A stretch of 60,644 nucleotides of DNA from an uncultured Clostridium sp. (GTDB taxonomy: Bacteria; Bacillota; Clostridia; TANB77; CAG-508): positions 1-60,644 of the forward strand of contig USRT01000011.1 of the NCBI GenBank assembly GCA_900557195.1, written 5' to 3'. Shown piece after piece: positions 21,312 to 29,461 of this stretch. The translations under genes and the position numbers were made by a program. Each line of letters begins with the position of its first letter. Positions within the stretch are counted from its first letter, which is position 1. The notes below the pieces were generated by a model. The model ran no database searches. It saw nothing but the letters and a program-made list of their open reading frames with translations, and was not told where the DNA came from.

Positions 21312-21400
21312 CGTTCCTTTTTTCATAGTATTCATGTTATTTTGATTATCTAACAGTTATTCCAAAATTCTCCGTCCATACCTGATTCCTCTTACCTATG

Positions 21401-23119
21401 TCATTTTTCATTTTTTTCAATTATATCCAAATTTTCTTGTCTCTTTATTTTATTAGTAGTAGTTTTAATTAAAGGAACTTCAGTTAATATCATTCCTCTT
21501 ATTGCTTTATATTTTGGCATTGTTTGATTAATTTCTTTTACTTTACTTAAAATTGCCTGGTAAATTTCTTCATCTGTTTCTACTTTATATACATCTTTTA
21601 CTCTTTCCCTGTCAAAAACAATTTTTACATTTATTTTTATATTTTCTTTATCTTCTGATAATTGTTTTCCAAATACAAAAGATTCATTTACACCTTCTAT
21701 TTTATTAACTAAATTTTCCATTTCTTCCGGAAAAATATTTTTGCCATTTTTTAAAACAATTACGCTTTTCTTTCTTCCACATATATATATGTAACCATCT
21801 TCATCAATTTTTGCTAAATCTCCTGTATAAAACCATCCATCTTTAAGAACTTCTTTACTCTCTTCTTCATTTCCATAGTATCCAAGCATTATACTAGGAC
21901 CTTTAACTACTAATTCGCCAATTCCCTCATCATTTTTATCTACTATTTTTGCCTCAACACTTGGAACTGATTTCCCAATTGAACCAGTTTTATAATATTT
22001 ATTGGTTCCAATTGCAACAACTGGAGACGTTTCTGTTAAACCATATCCTTGAACTAAATTTATCCCAAGTAACCTATATTTTTCTTCTATTTTCGAATCT
22101 AAAGCTGCTGCACCACTTATAAATAGCTTAACTTTAGAACCAATCATATCATGAATTTCTTTAAACACTTCTTTTTTATCATTCATAGAAGCATTCTTAT
22201 ATTTTTCTTCACAATCTAATATTTCTTGCAATTTTCCTTGTTTTTCTATTTTTCTTCTAATCATACTAAATATTCTCTCATATATACCTGGAACACAAGC
22301 CATAACTGTAACATGATATTCATTTAGGTTATCTACTATATGTCTTATTCCATCACAAAATACAGTTTGAGCTCCTTTATATAAAGAAAACAAGAAACCA
22401 ACTGTACATTCAAAAACATGGTGTAATGGTAATACAGAAAGTAAAATGTCATCACTTGTTACATCTAATATACTTGCTAAATCCATTAAATTTGAACAGA
22501 TATTTTTATGAGAAAGACTAACTACTTTAGCTTTTGATGTAGTTCCTGATGTAAATAACATAATACTCATTTCTTCTGGATTTATACATGCATCAATAAA
22601 TTCTGTATTTCCTTCTTCTAATAATTTTTTACCTGATTTTATTAATTCTTTTTGTGAATAAACACCATCTGTATGTACATCTAAATCCATTGAAATTAAA
22701 TGTTTTAATTTATTTTTCTCACTAAACTTAACTTTTTCAATAGTTTTTGAATATTTTTTTGAGAAGAATATTGCTTCAATATCGGACCTTTCTATTAATG
22801 ATTCTAATTCATTTTCAGGTAATGATTTATCAAGTGGTACAACTGTTCCAGTTCCACAAGTTATTGATAAATAAGCAAGTTCCCATTCATATCTATTTTC
22901 ACCAATTATTGCTACTCTTTTTCCTTTTAGCCCTAAATCTATTAATGCTGTTCCCAATGAGTTTACCATATCTCGTACTTCATTATGTGTAAAAATTTGA
23001 TATTTTCCATCTTCTATTCTTATTTTATATGCTGGTCTTTCTCCATATAAATTCCTTGTTTTATTTAACATATCTTTTAAATCTGTTATTTCTATATAAT
23101 TATATAATCTTTTGCTCAT
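21401..23119 (-). CDS. Long-chain acyl-CoA synthetase (AMP-forming)
   Basis: 572 residues of the ANL superfamily: P-loop LFTSGTTSKAKVVSLSHKN, A5 motif LVQGYGLTETSPVVA, A7 YTGDLAKIDEDGYIYICGR, A8 region KNGKNIFPEEMEN, and a catalytic lysine near TTTNKIKRQE. Activates a fatty acid (or similar carboxylate) as acyl-adenylate then CoA thioester. The long-chain type is suggested by length and by the early DMLNKTRNLYGERPAYK segment; chain-length preference is not readable. No in-frame CGG. Monocistronic. Confidence 0.9.
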   Translation of the reverse strand: MSKRLYNYIEITDLKDMLNKTRNLYGERPAYKIRIEDGKYQIFTHNEVRDMVNSLGTALIDLGLKGKRVAIIGENRYEWELAYLSITCGTGTVVPLDKSLPENELESLIERSDIEAIFFSKKYSKTIEKVKFSEKNKLKHLISMDLDVHTDGVYSQKELIKSGKKLLEEGNTEFIDACINPEEMSIMLFTSGTTSKAKVVSLSHKNICSNLMDLASILDVTSDDILLSVLPLHHVFECTVGFLFSLYKGAQTVFCDGIRHIVDNLNEYHVTVMACVPGIYERIFSMIRRKIEKQGKLQEILDCEEKYKNASMNDKKEVFKEIHDMIGSKVKLFISGAAALDSKIEEKYRLLGINLVQGYGLTETSPVVAIGTNKYYKTGSIGKSVPSVEAKIVDKNDEGIGELVVKGPSIMLGYYGNEEESKEVLKDGWFYTGDLAKIDEDGYIYICGRKKSVIVLKNGKNIFPEEMENLVNKIEGVNESFVFGKQLSEDKENIKINVKIVFDRERVKDVYKVETDEEIYQAILSKVKEINQTMPKYKAIRGMILTEVPLIKTTTNKIKRQENLDIIEKNEK

Positions 23120-23357
23120 TCGTTTTCTCCTTGTATTTAATTTTTAGTTTTTTAGATTATTAATATCATAAAAAACTCTTCATGTCTTTAGACTGAAGAG
23201 TCAGTTTAACTTCATTTTTTATTCTACCATTTTTTATTGTATGAAAAACTTGAGAATCTGTTAAATAAAATAGTCCATTTTCTTTAATTGTTCTTCCATA
23301 CTTCTTTTTATATAATTAATCATATGAATTTCCATGCTTATGATTTTATCTTAAAAC

Positions 23358-23400
23358 ATTTTATACAAATTTGCAGTTTTACTTCAAATTTGTATAAAAT
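23358..23400. repeat. Perfect 16-bp inverted repeat
   Basis: ATTTTATACAAATTTG (23358-23373) and CAAATTTGTATAAAAT (23385-23400) flank an 11-nt loop. It lies in the 401-bp gap between nrdG and the acyl-CoA synthetase gene, whose remainder holds only another hairpin at about 23169-23192 (ACTCTTCA / TGAAGAGT) and the terminator at 23471. Could be a terminator or a regulator site. Confidence 0.6.
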
Positions 23401-23470
23401 CATATTTTCTTTTACTTATTCACTTAATTCTATCATGATTCTGTTTAGTATATACTTTCTAACAAAATAA

Positions 23471-23510
23471 TTTAGGACGAAATCAAATGTTCATTTAATT
23501 TCGTCCTAAA
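23471..23510 (-). terminator. Terminator after nrdG
   Basis: TTTAGGACGAAAT (23471-23483) pairs with ATTTCGTCCTAAA (23498-23510), 11 bases beyond the nrdG stop on the minus strand. Confidence 0.75.
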
Positions 23511-23520
23511 AAAGTCTATT

Positions 23521-24069
23521 TTAATTTGCTCTTCTTATTTCTTCATCTTCTACATCAGCCCAAATAATTTTTTGCTCTTTCATACTTTTTTTAACATCTA
23601 TAAGTCTTTGATTTTCTGAACCTCTAAATTTTAGTGATGGATTCTTTTTCTCCATCTCAAATTTTCCATCAACAATAACATCTATATTTTGAACAAGTTC
23701 TTTTGTCTCATCCCATACATTATACATTTTTCCCATTACATCTTTTTCAAAATCAAATCCTGTATAACACCATATAGTCTTATTTGGAAATTTTTCTTTC
23801 ACTTGTTTTACTAAATCTACTAATCCCTTTTGATTTACATATTCTAGTGGTTCTCCACCAAGTAAAGATAATCCTTCTATGTAATCTTTATCTAAATCTT
23901 TTAATATTTTATCAATTGTTTCTTGATTAAACTCATTTCCATAATTAAAATTCCAAGCAATTTCATTAAAACATCCTTTACAATGATGATTACATCCACT
24001 AACAAATAGTGAAACTCTAACTCCAGGACCATTTGCTACATCGCATTCTTTTATTGTTGCATAGTTCAT
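23521..24069 (-). CDS. nrdG: Anaerobic ribonucleoside-triphosphate reductase activating protein
   Basis: 182-residue radical SAM protein that generates the glycyl radical on NrdD. The SAM cluster motif CNHHCKGCF (CxxxCxxC) is at about residues 26-34, preceded by GPGVRVSLFVSG; GLSLLGGEPLEY is the SAM-binding GGE motif. Located 33 bases downstream of nrdD as usual. Confidence 0.95.
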   Translation of the reverse strand: MNYATIKECDVANGPGVRVSLFVSGCNHHCKGCFNEIAWNFNYGNEFNQETIDKILKDLDKDYIEGLSLLGGEPLEYVNQKGLVDLVKQVKEKFPNKTIWCYTGFDFEKDVMGKMYNVWDETKELVQNIDVIVDGKFEMEKKNPSLKFRGSENQRLIDVKKSMKEQKIIWADVEDEEIRRAN

Positions 24070-24102
24070 TTCTTCGCCTTCTTTCTTATGTATTCTAAGT
24101 TT

Positions 24103-26229
24103 TTATAAATGTAATACTCTTGATTTAATTTCCTTTGTTTTTCCTTCATTCCAGAAGTTTTCTCCTAAATAACCACAAGTTCTTCTAGTAACATTCATTT
24201 TATTATGATCTTTATTTCCACATTGTGGGCATTCCCATTCATTATTATCATTTATAATAATTTCTCCATCAAATCCACATACATGGCAATAATCTGATTT
24301 AGTATTAAATTCTGCATATTGGATATTATCATAAATAAATTTAACAATTTCTTCTAATGCTTTTAAGTTATTTCTCATATTTGGTATCTCTATATATGAA
24401 ATAGCTCCACCTGAAGATATTTTTTGGAATTCACTTTCAAATGATAATTTCTTAAATGCATCAATTTTTTCTCTTACATCAACATGATATGAATTTGTAT
24501 AATATCCCTTATCTGTTACATCCTGAATTTCACCAAATTTTTCTTTATCAATCTTAGCAAATCTATAACATAAACTTTCTGCTGGTGTTCCATATAAAGC
24601 AAATCCAAGCCCTGTTTCTTTTTTCCATCTATCTGTAGCTTCTCTTAAATGATTCATTACTTTAACTGCAAATTCATGTCCTTCTTCTGTTGTATGTGAT
24701 ACACCTTTCATTATTTTTGTTACTTCATAAACTCCTATATATCCTAAAGATAATGTTGAATATCCACCTTTTAATAGTTCATCTATTTTCTCTCCTGATT
24801 TCAAACGAGCTACAGCTCCATATTTCCAGTGAATTGGGCTAGTATCTGATAAAGTTCCAAGTAATGCATAATGTCTACACATTAATGCTTCAAAACATAA
24901 TTCCAATCTTTCATCAAATAGCTTCCAGAACTTTTCTTCATCTCCATCTGCTACAATACCAATTTGTGGTAAGTTAATACTTACAACACCTTGATTAAAT
25001 CTACCTTCAAATTTATATTTTCCATTTTCGTCTTTCCATGGTGATAAGAAACTTCTACATCCCATTGGGCTAAATACATTTCCTTCATAATTTTCTTTCA
25101 TCTTTTTAGCAGATATATAATCTGGATATAATCTTTTTGAAGAACATTTAACTGCAAGTTTTGTTAAATAATCATATTTTCCACCTTTTAAACAGTTATG
25201 GTCATATAGTACATATATTAATTTTGGGAAAGCTGGAGTTACATATACTCCTTTTTCATTCTTAATACCTTCATATCTTTGCTTTAGAATTTCTTCTATA
25301 ATCATTGTATTTTCTTCTATATATTCATTTTCTTCATCTAAGTTTAAAAATAATGTTACAAAAGGAGATTGTCCATTTGTTGTCATTAATGTATTAATTT
25401 GATATTGTATTGTTTGGACACCTGCTGCAAGTTCTGTTTTTAATCTTTTTTCTACAATACTGTCTATAATTTCTTGAGATAATGTATCTTTATATGTATT
25501 TTCTAATTCTCTTTTAAATTTTTCTTTACTTTTTCTTAAATATTTTCCTAAATGTTTTAAATCTACAGATTGTCCACCATATTGGTTACTTGCAACAGCT
25601 GCTATAATTTGTGTTGTAACTGTACATGCAACTTGGAAACTTTTTGGACTCTCTATTAATTTTCCATTCATTACTGTTCCATTATCTAACATATCTCCAA
25701 TGTTAATTAAACAACAGTTAAAAATAGGTTGTAAAAAATAATCTGCATCATGGAAATGTAATATTCCCTCTTCATGTGCCTTTGTAATTTTTTCAGGTAA
25801 TAACATTCTTTTTGTTAAATCTTTTGAAACTTCTCCTGCTATATAATCTCTTTGTGTAGAAGCAAGTACTGCATTTTTATTTGAGTTTTCTTCTGCAAGT
25901 TCTTTATTTTGATTCTTTATTAATCCTAAGATTGATTCATCTGTAGTATTTTGTTTTCTAACTAAAGCTCTTGTATATCTATATACTATATATTTTTTAG
26001 CAAGTTCAAATTTCTTAAAATCCATTAATTTTTGCTCTATTAAATCTTGTATATCTTCTACTAATATTCTTTTTCTATCTAATTCTTCTATATAATTAGT
26101 TATTTCTTTAATTTCTTCTTTAGTAGCTTTTTGTCTTCCTTTTACTTCACTATTTGCTTTTTCTATCGCAATCTTAATTTTTTCTCTATCGTAGTCTACT
26201 GCTCTTCCATCTCTTTTTATTACCTTCAT
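24103..26229 (-). CDS. nrdD: Anaerobic ribonucleoside-triphosphate reductase
   Basis: 708 residues: N-terminal ATP-cone (VIKRDGRAVDYDREKIKIAI), glycyl-radical enzyme barrel with HDADYFLQPIFNC, the C-terminal zinc site CHVCGFDGEI / CPQCGNKDHN, and the glycyl-radical loop RRTCGYLGENFW. It reduces NTPs to dNTPs under strict anoxia and is usually the sole dNTP supply in obligate anaerobes. The start has GGGGGAGGAA upstream. Transcribed divergently from a Crp/Fnr regulator, with palindromic sites in the shared region. Confidence 0.96.
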   Translation of the reverse strand: MKVIKRDGRAVDYDREKIKIAIEKANSEVKGRQKATKEEIKEITNYIEELDRKRILVEDIQDLIEQKLMDFKKFELAKKYIVYRYTRALVRKQNTTDESILGLIKNQNKELAEENSNKNAVLASTQRDYIAGEVSKDLTKRMLLPEKITKAHEEGILHFHDADYFLQPIFNCCLINIGDMLDNGTVMNGKLIESPKSFQVACTVTTQIIAAVASNQYGGQSVDLKHLGKYLRKSKEKFKRELENTYKDTLSQEIIDSIVEKRLKTELAAGVQTIQYQINTLMTTNGQSPFVTLFLNLDEENEYIEENTMIIEEILKQRYEGIKNEKGVYVTPAFPKLIYVLYDHNCLKGGKYDYLTKLAVKCSSKRLYPDYISAKKMKENYEGNVFSPMGCRSFLSPWKDENGKYKFEGRFNQGVVSINLPQIGIVADGDEEKFWKLFDERLELCFEALMCRHYALLGTLSDTSPIHWKYGAVARLKSGEKIDELLKGGYSTLSLGYIGVYEVTKIMKGVSHTTEEGHEFAVKVMNHLREATDRWKKETGLGFALYGTPAESLCYRFAKIDKEKFGEIQDVTDKGYYTNSYHVDVREKIDAFKKLSFESEFQKISSGGAISYIEIPNMRNNLKALEEIVKFIYDNIQYAEFNTKSDYCHVCGFDGEIIINDNNEWECPQCGNKDHNKMNVTRRTCGYLGENFWNEGKTKEIKSRVLHL

Positions 26230-26255
26230 TTTTATTTTCCTCCCCCATGTGTTTT

Positions 26256-26307
26256 GATGTCTTTATTATACATTAACTTTTTTGTTTTTCTGTTGCAAAT
26301 GCAACAG
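26256..26307 (-). promoter_or_regulatory. nrdDG promoter with Crp/Fnr-type palindrome
   Basis: An 18-bp perfect palindrome-type site, CTGTTGCAAATGCAACAG, lies at 26290-26307. A TATAAT on the minus strand occurs about 28 bases beyond its centre, placing the site centre at roughly -41 from the expected transcription start, the class II activator position for Crp/Fnr proteins. The same site (in reverse orientation) recurs at 26417-26434. Confidence 0.65.
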
Positions 26308-26416
26308 ATTATGATTTTTTTAATTTACACAAAATTTTTCATTGTTATTTCTAAGGAATCGACATTTAATTTTTTTATTACAATTTTGTAACAAAGTTAT
26401 TACGTCTATCTCTTTT

Positions 26417-26448
26417 CTGTTGCATTTGCAACAGAAGTTGTGTATAAT
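26417..26448 (+). promoter_or_regulatory. Promoter of the Crp/Fnr gene with overlapping palindrome
   Basis: CTGTTGCATTTGCAACAG (26417-26434) contains a TTGCAT -35 element (26420-26425); TATAAT follows at 26443-26448 with a 17-bp spacer. A bound regulator would cover the -35 element, so autorepression is likely (inference). Confidence 0.65.
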
Positions 26449-26465
26449 ATTGAAAAATAAATAAT

Positions 26466-26700
26466 ATAGTATTCACAACTTATTAAAAAGCACTCACTAG
26501 CCTAACTAATTGTTATATATTTTTAAAAACCAATCGCCGATGGCACACCCTATCCTACTCTTCTACCTATACTGCGTGGTATAAAAGTACCTAACTGCTC
26601 TCACTCTCCACGCTTCAAGATTGGTTTTTAAAAATATATAACAATTAGCTAGGCGGTAACATTACAAGAAAAAAATCTATAAAAAACTAGTTGTAAATTC
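26466..26700. repeat. Long hairpin element, copy 2
   Basis: Arms 26501-26535 and 26619-26653 are complementary at 34 of 35 positions; core stem GCGTGG / CCACGC. Conserved with copy 1: ATTCACAA..TATTAAAAA upstream, CTAGCCTA, AACCAATCGCCGATGG, ACTGCGTGGTATAAAA, CACGCTTCAAGATTGGTTT and TAGGCGGTAAC. It sits between the promoter at 26417-26448 and the start of the Crp/Fnr gene, so it is transcribed as part of that leader. With the palindromes it accounts for the 26230-26737 gap. Confidence 0.8.
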
Positions 26701-26737
26701 CAAACTTTTAGAAAGAATAGAAAGAAGTGAAATAAAA

Positions 26738-27358
26738 ATGACTAATTATTCTGAATTTTTTAAAGACTTTTCAAAAAACTGCTCAAAAATCCAAGAAAAA
26801 TCCTTTAAAAAAGGAGAAGTAATAACAACATATATCGCAAAAAGAAACCAATTTTGCTTACTTTTATCTGGTGAAGCAAATTTAATTCGTTATGATTTTA
26901 ATGGAAATAGAACTATTGTAGAACATTTTTCTACGAATGATATCTTTGGAGAAATTTTTTATACTGTTAATACAAATAATGAACTATTTGTAGAAGCTAA
27001 AAAAAATAGTTTAGTTATGTTTTTTAGTTATGATAATGTAGAAAATAAATGTAATAACAATTGTAAATTTCATAACAAACTACTGCAAACTTTACCCTCT
27101 TTATTTTTAAATCAAATTATAGATTTGAATATGAGAATTGAACTTTTAAGTAAGCGAACTATAAGAGAAAAAATTTTAGCTTATTTTACAATTATATCTA
27201 CTAGAAATATGAGTAAATCTTTTACCATACCATTTTCTCTAACAGACCTTGCAGATTACTTAAGTATTGATAGAAGTGCTATGATGAGAGAATTAAGTAG
27301 TTTAAAAAGTGATGGTATTATAGAAAAAATTGGAAATAAAATTACATTGTTATATTAA
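26738..27358 (+). CDS. Crp/Fnr-family transcriptional regulator
   Basis: 206 residues: cyclic-nucleotide-binding-like beta barrel (KGEVITTYIAKRNQFCLLLSGEANLIRYD, HFSTNDIFGEIFY), long dimer helix (LNMRIELLSKRTIREKILAYF) and a C-terminal HTH_Crp (SLTDLADYLSIDRSAMMRELSSLKSDGII). Three cysteines (NKCNNNCKFHNK plus one early) could allow a redox or Fe-S sensor, but the spacing is not that of E. coli Fnr. Divergent from nrdDG with identical palindromes in both promoters, so it probably controls anaerobic dNTP synthesis and itself. Confidence 0.85.
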   Translation: MTNYSEFFKDFSKNCSKIQEKSFKKGEVITTYIAKRNQFCLLLSGEANLIRYDFNGNRTIVEHFSTNDIFGEIFYTVNTNNELFVEAKKNSLVMFFSYDNVENKCNNNCKFHNKLLQTLPSLFLNQIIDLNMRIELLSKRTIREKILAYFTIISTRNMSKSFTIPFSLTDLADYLSIDRSAMMRELSSLKSDGIIEKIGNKITLLY

Positions 27359-27697
27359 TTTATGATGAAAGCTAATTTTATAAGATTATTAAATTATAAA
27401 TTTATTTTTAATTAAAATGGATTGTGATATAAAAAAGTTAAATATATATATTAAAAAACAAAAGAATGAACTGTACTTTATGTCTTCCATTCTCTTTTTT
27501 ACATTTTATTAGCCTACATTTTGCAGTATAATTACAAACAAATTTTCTTTAGTAATATTGTAATATTTGCAAATTTACATAAAACATGATGTACTATTGT
27601 TGTAGTAGAGTTTTCTCTTATTTAGAAATCTTTCTACACCATTCGAACATCCGCAACTAGGCAAGTCCTCTAAACTTAGGGGCAGAAAGGAATAACT
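27359..27697 (+). other. Intergenic region with possible structured leader
   Basis: 339 bp. The first 240 are plain AT-rich sequence. From about 27610 the composition changes: AGAAATCTTTCT, then CCATTCGAACATCCGCAACT, GGCAAGTCCTC and CTTAGGGGCAGAAAGG, directly upstream of the small gene at 27698. The higher G+C and short complementary blocks (CCTCTAA / TTAGGGG) suggest a structured 5' leader; it does not match a riboswitch class I can name. Confidence 0.4.
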
Positions 27698-27928
27698 ATG
27701 GAAAAAAAGACTTTATGGGTAATTATGGCGAAGAGAATCGAAGATTGCAATGAAATAGAAAGATCTTACTTTCTACATGAAATTGAATATTCGTATGCAC
27801 CTGTAACTGACAAGGAAAGTGGTATTAAGAAAGCAAAAGCAATGAAATCCTTTGTTGTTGCATGGGCTTCAAGCCAGTATGAAGCAGAAAAGAAAGCTCA
27901 GGCATTCACTGGCATTTCACTAAATTAA
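27698..27928 (+). CDS. Small hypothetical protein, 76 residues
   Basis: Starts after AGAAAGGAATAACT, a good ribosome binding site. The sequence (MEKKTLWVIMAKRIEDCNEI, later KAKAMKSFVVAWASSQYEAE) is soluble, charged and probably mixed alpha/beta. I do not recognise a family. Its codon use is noticeably less AT-rich than its neighbours (GGC, TGC, CAG, GCG codons), and it has its own leader and strong terminator, so it may be a horizontally acquired, well-expressed gene. Confidence 0.7.
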   Translation: MEKKTLWVIMAKRIEDCNEIERSYFLHEIEYSYAPVTDKESGIKKAKAMKSFVVAWASSQYEAEKKAQAFTGISLN

Positions 27929-27942
27929 GCAGGATTAGTTAT

Positions 27943-27965
27943 CGAGGAGATCAATGATCTCCTCG
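27943..27965 (+). terminator. Strong intrinsic terminator
   Basis: CGAGGAGAT - CAATG - ATCTCCTCG followed by GTTTTATTTTA, 15 bases after the stop of the 76-residue gene. Confidence 0.88.
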
Positions 27966-28105
27966 GTTTTATTTTAATAAAATTACTATTTGGCAAAATA
28001 AATTTTTCCTCTTTTATTTTATCATTTATATCTTTAGTCTATAAAAATTAGAACAAACCTATAATCATTTTGGATCTAGGTCAAGTATATTTGTTAACCT
28101 ATATT

Positions 28106-28591
28106 TTATTTTAACTCTTCTTTTATATCTTTAATAAATTCTGGCAAATTCGTAAATGTTGCCACAATTCCCTTATTAGTATATGTAAAAATATCTCTTG
28201 TTTTTCTATCGATTTCATTTATAACTGCTTTAGGAACTTTAACTGGTATTCCTGCTTTTTTATATTCCTCTTCAATATATTTTTCCAATGTAGGAAACAT
28301 ATTCTGAACTAAAAAAACAGCTTTCTTCCCAGCCAAATTTCTGGCAAACACAAAATTGTTTGGCTCTTTTCCTATTTTTTCCTTTATATTATTATATAAT
28401 TTAAAATATTTTTCATATTTAGATGACATAGGTACAAACCATAAAATATCTTTATCACATTTATCTCTAAAACAAAAATAAGTTGGACGTTTTGTTCCTA
28501 ATTCCTTATTTTCCATTAAGCGATACTTTGGATTATATTTTTCTATAAATTCATCTTTTATAAAGTATAATTTTCCTTCTATAATTTCCAT
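28106..28591 (-). CDS. Type III toxin-antitoxin endoribonuclease toxin (ToxN/CptN-like)
   Basis: 161 residues. Features of the CptIN/ToxIN/AbiQ toxin fold: GKLYFIKDEFIEKYN at the start, RPTYFCFRDK, ILWFVPMSSKYEKY (family PLSS-K motif), and KKAVFLVQNMFPTLEKYI. The ATG at 28591 has AAGGAGAAAG. Directly upstream come a terminator hairpin, then two imperfect RNA repeats, then a strong promoter: the hallmark order of a type III system in which a repeated RNA inhibits the toxin and the toxin mRNA arises by read-through. Such systems act in phage defence and plasmid maintenance. Confidence 0.8.
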   Translation of the reverse strand: MEIIEGKLYFIKDEFIEKYNPKYRLMENKELGTKRPTYFCFRDKCDKDILWFVPMSSKYEKYFKLYNNIKEKIGKEPNNFVFARNLAGKKAVFLVQNMFPTLEKYIEEEYKKAGIPVKVPKAVINEIDRKTRDIFTYTNKGIVATFTNLPEFIKDIKEELK

Positions 28592-28613
28592 CTTTCTCCT
28601 TATATAACAAAAA

Positions 28614-28632
28614 TGGGAGTGTAACACTCCCA
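28614..28632 (-). terminator. Antitoxin/toxin attenuating terminator
   Basis: TGGGAGT - GTAAC - ACTCCCA with a T-run on the minus strand, 23 bases before the toxin start codon. In type III systems this hairpin sets the excess of antitoxin RNA over toxin mRNA. Confidence 0.8.
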
Positions 28633-28639
28633 CATTTAT

Positions 28640-28730
28640 TCACCAGTGTATTTTCTCCTTGCCAACTGGGTGGCTGATTTATTGTTTGTCTAGGGCATTT
28701 TACTCTTCGCCTCCTAGTAGGCAGTTTTTA
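28640..28730 (-). ncRNA. Type III antitoxin RNA, two imperfect repeats
   Basis: On the minus strand two ~40-nt units align: one with CTAGGAGGCGAAGAG..AAAATGCCCTAG..CAATAAAT and one with CCAGTTGGCAAGGAG.AAAATACACTGG..AATAAAT. Each has a short stem (CTAG/CTAG-type and CCAG/CTGG) whose sequence differs but whose pairing is kept, as in ToxI/CptI pseudoknot repeats. Limits are approximate. Confidence 0.65.
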
Positions 28731-28741
28731 TTTATATAATA

Positions 28742-28771
28742 ATTATAACATTTGTAAAATTATTCTGTCAA
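28742..28771 (-). promoter_or_regulatory. Promoter of the antitoxin RNA
   Basis: Minus strand TTGACA (28766-28771) and TATAAT (28742-28747) with an 18-bp spacer, about 20 bases before the first RNA repeat. Confidence 0.75.
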
Positions 28772-28972
28772 TAATTTTACAAAATTTCTTATAGTTATTA
28801 TATCTCTATTATATTATTATTTACTGAATATTATTCATACAGAAATAAATTATATTCGACTGTAATTTGTACAAGAACCTCTTGCACAAATTAAAAACAT
28901 AGATATCCTTCATCTCAAGTATATTATTTTAAACTTATGTTCTTTCAATATATTACTATTTCCATTAATAAT

Positions 28973-29150
28973 TTACATTAAATGGTCTATATAATTTCTT
29001 CCACAATAATAAACATGAGCCACATATACTATCTTTTCAGATTCATCTATTGTATATAAAATAACATAATTATTTATAACTATTCTTCTATATTATCTTT
29101 ATGTTCTATCTGTTTTCTCAATTTCTACAAACATTCCAGGAGAACTTTCG
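28973..29150 (-). pseudogene. ParE/RelE-family toxin remnant
   Basis: Reading the minus strand gives SSPGMFVEIEKTDRT then a stop, and in a shifted frame RIVINNYVILYTIDESEKIVY..AHVYYCGRNY, the order of conserved blocks in ParE toxins (arginine before the central strand, DE.. turn, final tyrosine-rich strand). No start codon, an in-frame stop and a frame change not at CGG indicate decay. The rest of the 28772-28972 gap shows nothing I can name. Confidence 0.55.
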
Positions 29151-29165
29151 AGTAAAAGAACATTA

Positions 29166-29426
29166 CTAACCCTGATTTTTAAAAGGATGTTTCAATTTAT
29201 CTTTGATCCCTGTTCCTATTATTTGCATTACAATTTCATATACCTTATTTGCTTCTTGTTCTTCAATCTTTAGTTTTTCTTTAAATTCTACTATCATTTT
29301 TTCTTTATTATTCTTTCCTATAATAAATGTATCTTCAATTATGCTATTAATTAAATTACATTTTCTTTCATCATAGTTAGTTTGCTTTGATAATTTTTCT
29401 ATAAATTCTTTTTTATCCATTTTCAT
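29166..29426 (-). CDS. Hypothetical protein, 86 residues
   Basis: All-helical, charged protein starting MKMDKKEFIEKLSKQTNYDERKCNLI, which loosely resembles the first helices of HU-like proteins, and ending IGTGIKDKLKHPFKNQG. The start at 29426 is preceded by AAGGAAGG. It is upstream of the ParE remnant, so it could have been a neighbour gene or an unusual antitoxin; neither is shown. I do not recognise a named family. Confidence 0.6.
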   Translation of the reverse strand: MKMDKKEFIEKLSKQTNYDERKCNLINSIIEDTFIIGKNNKEKMIVEFKEKLKIEEQEANKVYEIVMQIIGTGIKDKLKHPFKNQG

Positions 29427-29461
29427 CACCTTTATCCTTCCTTTTAAAATTTATTGTATTA

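Noticed and set aside
27640..27690. A c-di-GMP or other known riboswitch, or a tRNA (TTCGAAC word)
   Set aside because: The sequence lacks the conserved blocks of known riboswitch classes I can recall, and no cloverleaf or CCA-proximal acceptor stem is present.
28973..29150. ParE remnant as a recoded gene
   Set aside because: Its frame change is not at CGG and it also has an in-frame stop and no start; a real pseudogene fits better.
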